Positions 60,621 through 64,000 of a stretch of DNA of 64,000 nucleotides are shown piece after piece. This DNA is from Brevundimonas sp. (lineage in GTDB: Bacteria > Pseudomonadota > Alphaproteobacteria > Caulobacterales > Caulobacteraceae). The notes under the pieces are model-generated. The model was not told the DNA's origin. It did not search any database and saw only the letters and a list, made by a program, of their open reading frames with translations. Every line of letters begins with the position of its first letter. Within the stretch, counting starts at the first letter, position 1. A program made the translations under genes and the position numbers. The DNA is taken from positions 90,813 to 154,812 of the forward strand of contig NZ_JAQSDY010000026.1 in assembly GCF_029946145.1 (NCBI RefSeq), in the 5' to 3' direction.

Positions 60621-60654
60621 GAGTCCGCTGAAAAACAGCGGGCATTGCGGACTC
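60621..60654 (-). terminator. Nested hairpins between SOS peptide gene and dnaE
   Basis: GAGTCCGC (60621-60628) and GCGGACTC (60647-60654) form an 8-bp stem; inside, CCGCTG-AAAAA-CAGCGG (60625-60641) makes an alternative 6-bp hairpin with a T5 loop on the minus strand. The two cannot form fully together. They may insulate dnaE from SOS transcription. No strong T-run follows, so the termination call is tentative. Confidence 0.4.
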
Positions 60655-60686
60655 ACCGGACCCAGACGCTCCGAAAAAGTCAGCCG

Positions 60687-60782
60687 TCAGGCGGCCGGAA
60701 GCGCCAACGCGACCTGCCAGCACATCCAGACGAAACCGCCGCACGACGCAAGCGACAGCGTCTCCCTCATCCAGCGCGCCAT
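60687..60782 (-). CDS. SidA-like SOS-induced membrane peptide (31 aa)
   Basis: A 31-residue frame too short for standard gene finders: a basic N-terminus (MARWMRETLSLAS), then one hydrophobic segment (CGGFVWMCWQVALALPAA). A GGGGA site sits 7 bp before the ATG. Two perfect LexA boxes and a sigma70-like promoter lie directly upstream. Size, single helix, SOS control and position by dnaE match what I recall of Caulobacter SidA, a 29-residue inhibitor of FtsW/FtsN. That match is from memory and was not checked by alignment. An internal ATG (fifth codon) could be the start. Confidence 0.65.
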   Translation of the reverse strand: MARWMRETLSLASCGGFVWMCWQVALALPAA

Positions 60783-60803
60783 GATCTTGTCCCCAGATTG
60801 CGT

Positions 60804-60843
60804 GTTCTGTCTATGTTCTATGTTCGTGTTGTGTTCTCGTCAA
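60804..60843 (-). promoter_or_regulatory. SOS promoter with two tandem LexA boxes
   Basis: Two perfect alphaproteobacterial LexA boxes GTTC-N7-GTTC lie at 60804-60818 and 60822-60836. On the minus strand a -35 TTGACG (60843-60838), 17-bp spacer and -10 TAGAAC (60820-60815) overlap them: one box fills the spacer, the other covers the -10 and start point near 60808. This is a tightly repressible layout, 22-54 bp before the peptide's ATG. The remaining DNA from 60844 to 60955 holds no gene I can support. Confidence 0.8.
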
Positions 60844-60955
60844 GCGAATTTGGGGATAAGGCCAGGGGCCGGAACAGCTGCAGAACAGGCACCACGCCCG
60901 GAGCCAGGTCCTCACGGCCAGATCAGCTTGGTCTAACGGGGCGAATATTTTCGGG

Positions 60956-62023
60956 TCACGCAGCACCCCATACGTTGGCGCTCTTGGCGTCGTAGAAGGA
61001 AATCTGAAGCGGGTAGCGCAGGGACCTCAAGCCGCTCAGTTCCTGTGCCCGATTCATTATGCGCTCGTTGTCTGCGGACAGTGGGTCTCCATAGATTCCA
61101 ATATAGAGATGAGGGAATTTCCCTCGCGCCAGCCTATTCAGGATGTGGTCGTCATTGGCCGCCAGCGAGTGGCCGAAAATGAAAAAGCAATGGTTGCCCC
61201 TTCCGGCGTTGACAGTCAGTTGTTTGAATCCTTGGTAGAGATAGGCGTTGTGACGAATTTTGTCCTTTTTCTGCGCGCTCGATCCCTCCGCAACGAACAA
61301 TGGGAATGCGTTGCCTTCGATCGCGGAGCGCGCTTGCTCAATGAGCGGCTCCTGTTTTCGCACCCACGTATATTTCTTCAGTTCTGCTCCAGAATCGAAG
61401 AGATGCAACGCGCCGTGTAGGAAGTGAATGCACGCACTATGTGCTGCCGTTTCGCCCTGCCAAACCACATAGTCTGCGTCAGGTGCATCTTCGTCATTAC
61501 CGAAGCCATCGGTCTTCTCAATAAGCACGGGCGCGCTGAATGGCATGTCCTCATGCATGAGCGTCCAGTAGAGAAGAAGATCATAGTTCAAACTATAGAT
61601 TTGTCCGCCGCCAGGCATGGCGAAATGCGCCAAGAACGACCTGCAGGCCCAAAACTTTGCGTCCGAAATCTCCCCTGGAATACGGGGGTGGTTCGCCGCA
61701 ATCGTCTGAAGCAAGATTTCTTTAAGCGCGGCCGCGTGCGCTATCATGAGGACCTGCGGATCTGCGCTGGCATCGATGTAGGCAGGTAAAATTTGAGCAG
61801 CGTTTTCGAGGGATCTGATCGCGATCTCAAAATCCTGCGTCCCGAGCGCCTCGAAAACCTTGATGACTTCCGGTACTGCGGAAAAGTCGGCCTGTGCGAA
61901 GAGTGAGCCGTAGTGAAAAATGTCAGCTCTGCAGGCGATACTGAACCCATTGCCGAGCAGAAGATGGCGCTTGGCGTATTGCTCAGAGTGGGCGATCGCC
62001 TCTTCGAATGACAGCAGAGCCAT
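60956..62023 (-). CDS. DUF4917 (SIR2-like) protein
   Basis: A 355-residue protein of the DUF4917 type. The N-terminus RHLLLGNGFSIACRADIFHY matches the nucleotide-binding start of SIR2-like domains; further on are IYSLNYDLLLYW, FLHGALHLFD with a candidate catalytic His, and IFGHSLAANDDHIL. I infer possible NAD binding or cleavage from this layout. Base composition is lower in GC than the core genes, and it stands with a RecB-like nuclease gene, both suggesting an acquired, defence-like unit. ATG at 62023 is chosen as first in-frame Met with family sequence. Confidence 0.75.
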   Translation of the reverse strand: MALLSFEEAIAHSEQYAKRHLLLGNGFSIACRADIFHYGSLFAQADFSAVPEVIKVFEALGTQDFEIAIRSLENAAQILPAYIDASADPQVLMIAHAAALKEILLQTIAANHPRIPGEISDAKFWACRSFLAHFAMPGGGQIYSLNYDLLLYWTLMHEDMPFSAPVLIEKTDGFGNDEDAPDADYVVWQGETAAHSACIHFLHGALHLFDSGAELKKYTWVRKQEPLIEQARSAIEGNAFPLFVAEGSSAQKKDKIRHNAYLYQGFKQLTVNAGRGNHCFFIFGHSLAANDDHILNRLARGKFPHLYIGIYGDPLSADNERIMNRAQELSGLRSLRYPLQISFYDAKSANVWGAA

Positions 62024-62046
62024 AAATTCGTTTCCCGGTGGATTGG

Positions 62047-63537
62047 CTAGTACGCCAGCTCTCGGATGCCGTCCAAAAGCACCCTCGTGGCCCGGCAATC
62101 GTCCTCATTGTAGTCTAGGATTCGAGCCTTCACGGCAGGGTCTCGCTCCCGAACCCAGCGATCGAACCACTCGATCGACGCCGCCCCGGAAGGATTGTTG
62201 TCGCGCCATGCGAAACCCAGGTACTTGGCTAGGGTCTTGATGGATTGATCGTTGGTTGGCCATTCGGTCGCGCGGGTGACCACATCGTTGTAGAGGTCAA
62301 TCGTACGGGCCGGATCGAAAAGCTGCTCGATTTCGTCGGCCGAACAGACGTCCGGATACCGGGCCTGGAGCTTCCGATAGATAGTCCGCTCGTACTTCGA
62401 GTAATACCAGATCGTCGCGCCGGGCACGCTGTTTAGGTACGCAATCGAATCCGAGAAAGCGGCGCGCTCGGCGTCGGGACTTTCGTTCTCAGTGAAGAAA
62501 GCGACGAATCGTTCGGTCGCATTGTCGCCGCCCCGCCGCTCGACGATTCCGTGCAGGTAAGTGAAATCTCGAAGGGGGTCGACCTCGATATCGAAGAAGA
62601 ACTCGACCTCTGAGACAGGGAGGGCGATGGGGGCTTTGAGATACGGTTTCGCGTCTGGATCGGTGAGCAGCCGAGCCCGCGCATGGAACGTCTTAAGCCG
62701 TTCGGCTCCGACGCCCTTAAAGACCGTCTTGCCCTTCTCGATGAACGCCTCCGGATCGATCGCCGCCAGCGCTGAAACGGTATCGATGGTGTCGTGCATG
62801 GCGTCGCGGATGGCCCGCCCCAAAACAGGGATCAGGGTCAGGTCGTCGTCGGCCCGCAAGACGGCAACGCACTTCGAATACCAATGACAAAGCTTACAGG
62901 AGCTCGCTAGCGCGCCCTTGGGGCTAACGTTTTTCGAAACGATCGCCTGGGCCGTGGTCAGGGAGGCTTGATACTCATCCCATAGACTTAGCGGCGTTTT
63001 CGGGCCGCGCGCCGCAGTCAGATCGTACCGAACCTCACGACCTTGCACGTCCAGGATCACGCCATAGCGACCGGCGGAAAAGCCCAAGCGCTCCAAGACA
63101 TCGACGTAGAGAGCAAGCTGCACGGCATAGTGAAGTTTCGGCTTGCCGTCGTGATCATCCTCGCCGCCTTCTTCGCCACGGCCTGACTTGATATCGATGG
63201 GAGTATACGCTCCGTTCTCGAAACGCAGCAGATCCGGAATGCCAACGAGTTCTGCCGCCCTTATGCGGCCCGCGTAGATGAGCGGTTCGCTTCGCCGCAT
63301 GGCATCAAGCGTTAGCCGCTCATTTTCAGCAGCATCCTTCACTCCGGACAGATCGAGCACGGTGAACCGGCCGCTGGCCAGGACCTCGCTCTCGTAAAGC
63401 GTTCCTCGCTCCCAGAGCATGCTGACGAAAGGGCTTACCTCGTCGCGTTCGGCAGGGTCTCCAAACAGATCGCGCTCAACGCGCTTTGGGCATTGGACGA
63501 GATTGTAGAGCAGCGAAGCAGTGATTGCGGGTTCCAT
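62047..63537 (-). CDS. RecB/Cas4-like nuclease fused to RNase H-like domain (TM0106 family)
   Basis: A 496-residue protein. The N-terminal half is a RecB/Cas4-like nuclease: VQCPKRVERDLF with the first Cys, GIPDLLRF and PIDIKSG for the D...DxK active site, then SSCKLCHWYSKC giving three more Cys for a likely 4Fe-4S cluster. The C-terminal half is an RNase H-like/DnaQ-type domain with FFFDIEVDPL at the first acidic position and LDYNEDDCRATRVLL at the end. Such proteins occur in mobile and defence regions; the substrate is unknown. Confidence 0.78.
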   Translation of the reverse strand: MEPAITASLLYNLVQCPKRVERDLFGDPAERDEVSPFVSMLWERGTLYESEVLASGRFTVLDLSGVKDAAENERLTLDAMRRSEPLIYAGRIRAAELVGIPDLLRFENGAYTPIDIKSGRGEEGGEDDHDGKPKLHYAVQLALYVDVLERLGFSAGRYGVILDVQGREVRYDLTAARGPKTPLSLWDEYQASLTTAQAIVSKNVSPKGALASSCKLCHWYSKCVAVLRADDDLTLIPVLGRAIRDAMHDTIDTVSALAAIDPEAFIEKGKTVFKGVGAERLKTFHARARLLTDPDAKPYLKAPIALPVSEVEFFFDIEVDPLRDFTYLHGIVERRGGDNATERFVAFFTENESPDAERAAFSDSIAYLNSVPGATIWYYSKYERTIYRKLQARYPDVCSADEIEQLFDPARTIDLYNDVVTRATEWPTNDQSIKTLAKYLGFAWRDNNPSGAASIEWFDRWVRERDPAVKARILDYNEDDCRATRVLLDGIRELAY

Positions 63538-63589
63538 AGCTTGACCATACACGGCGAACCCGTCCGTGAAACCCAAGGCGGGTTCGTCC

Positions 63590-64000
63590 CTAAGTCGAGC
63601 CAGCATCAGGCAGGGTCGGCTCTTGAATGTGAGCCTCGCCTGTAGGTGAAAACCGAAGGTGGTTGAGTGGGTCCGTACGGTCTGCGACGGCGAGCGCCCA
63701 GTCTGACCATTTCGCGAGGTGCTCGGGCTCGACGTCTCGACCGCTCGCGTTCTCCAAAACTGTTTTGACCAGGGCTCGGATATCCGAGGCCGCTCTCAGA
63801 TCTGACGCCATGCTCAGGAGCGAAGCGCGCCGCGCTTCTTCTTCCTTCAACCGGCGCTCTCGGTCCAACCGAACGGCCTCCGCGCGCTGCTCAGCCAAGA
63901 GCTTTGTCATTTTCACGCGGTGTTCGCAGGCCCGCACGTAGGCGCTTTGAGCTGCACCCGGTTTCGAGGACACCAAGATAAGGTGTTTTTGGAGCTGGAG
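63590..64000 (-). CDS. C-terminal part of an unrecognised protein (runs off window)
   Basis: The frame is open to the window edge, so the start is missing. Visible residues form a basic/acidic helix (LLAEQRAEAVRLDRERRLKE, likely coiled coil), then LRAASDIRALVKTVLENA and the segment KWSDWALAVADRTDPL seen in many accessory hypothetical proteins. Function unknown. A TTG/GTG start near 63976 is possible but the open upstream frame makes a longer gene more likely. 52 bp upstream of the nuclease gene on the same strand. Confidence 0.6.
   Translation of the reverse strand, partial: LQLQKHLILVSSKPGAAQSAYVRACEHRVKMTKLLAEQRAEAVRLDRERRLKEEEARRASLLSMASDLRAASDIRALVKTVLENASGRDVEPEHLAKWSDWALAVADRTDPLNHLRFSPTGEAHIQEPTLPDAGST

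Overview
The window looks like chromosomal DNA of a Caulobacterales alphaproteobacterium, most like Brevundimonas (an inference from gene content, not tested by a search). The signs are high GC with strong G/C third-position bias, a circularly permuted two-piece tmRNA gene, GTTC-N7-GTTC LexA boxes, an EcfG-type stress promoter (GGAAC-N16-CGTT), the block rpoZ-rsh-pyrE-pdxJ-acpS-lepB-rnc-era, and a tiny SOS-controlled membrane peptide beside dnaE that resembles Caulobacter SidA.

Layout. 0-5.2 kb: tmRNA end (minus), a small membrane protein, miaA, mrp, an Old Yellow Enzyme, a sterol-desaturase-like hydroxylase and YbjQ. 5.2-7.8 kb: folate/thymidylate operon thyA - TIR-like gene - MazG-like gene - folA; the TIR-like gene is an accessory insertion. 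7.9-12.7 kb: a secreted protein, a DUF924 protein and a divergent ketol-acid reductoisomerase sharing one CATG start site, tRNA-Pro and tRNA-Gln, a degenerate histidine kinase divergent from a response regulator, and an acetyltransferase. 12.7-20.8 kb: Tat-exported oligopeptidase, trypsin-like protease, 3-hydroxyisobutyrate dehydrogenase-like enzyme, flavin reductase, motB, bpt, an M48 protease and lemA. 20.8-27.5 kb: parC, phoD, TonB receptor, recO. 27.5-36 kb: an accessory block between recO and era, with an NTF2-like tandem protein, an ArsR-led operon of three SRPBCC genes with helpers and a DoxX remnant, a CoA-transferase and a beta-lactamase-like hydrolase. 36-43.5 kb: the conserved era-rnc-lepB-acpS-pdxJ-pyrE-rsh-rpoZ cluster, with a LepB that carries a His/Asp-rich extension. 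43.6-50.4 kb: folK, a NYN protein, a family 5 uracil-DNA glycosylase, a secreted protein, a stress-promoter small protein, smpB, dapA and a lytic transglycosylase. 50.3-53.5 kb: a TetR-led BtuFCD/FecBCD-type import operon. 53.6-57.1 kb: GT2, two methyltransferases and a GFA-fold protein. 57.1-60.9 kb: dnaE and the SOS peptide gene. 61-64 kb: lower-GC, defence-like DNA (DUF4917/SIR2-like, RecB-RNase H-like nuclease, a partial gene).

The core genes serve translation and quality control (tmRNA, SmpB, MiaA, Bpt, RNA methyltransferases), DNA replication and repair (DnaE, ParC, RecO, UDG), nucleotide supply (ThyA, FolA, PyrE), ppGpp signalling and envelope work. The most notable non-routine items are the SOS peptide with two tandem LexA boxes, the LepB extension with 50 His in its first 160 residues, the TIR-like gene inside the thyA operon, the stress promoter before a 71-residue membrane protein, and two pairs of divergent genes whose start codons overlap. 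Gene identities come from reading motifs by eye, without database searches.
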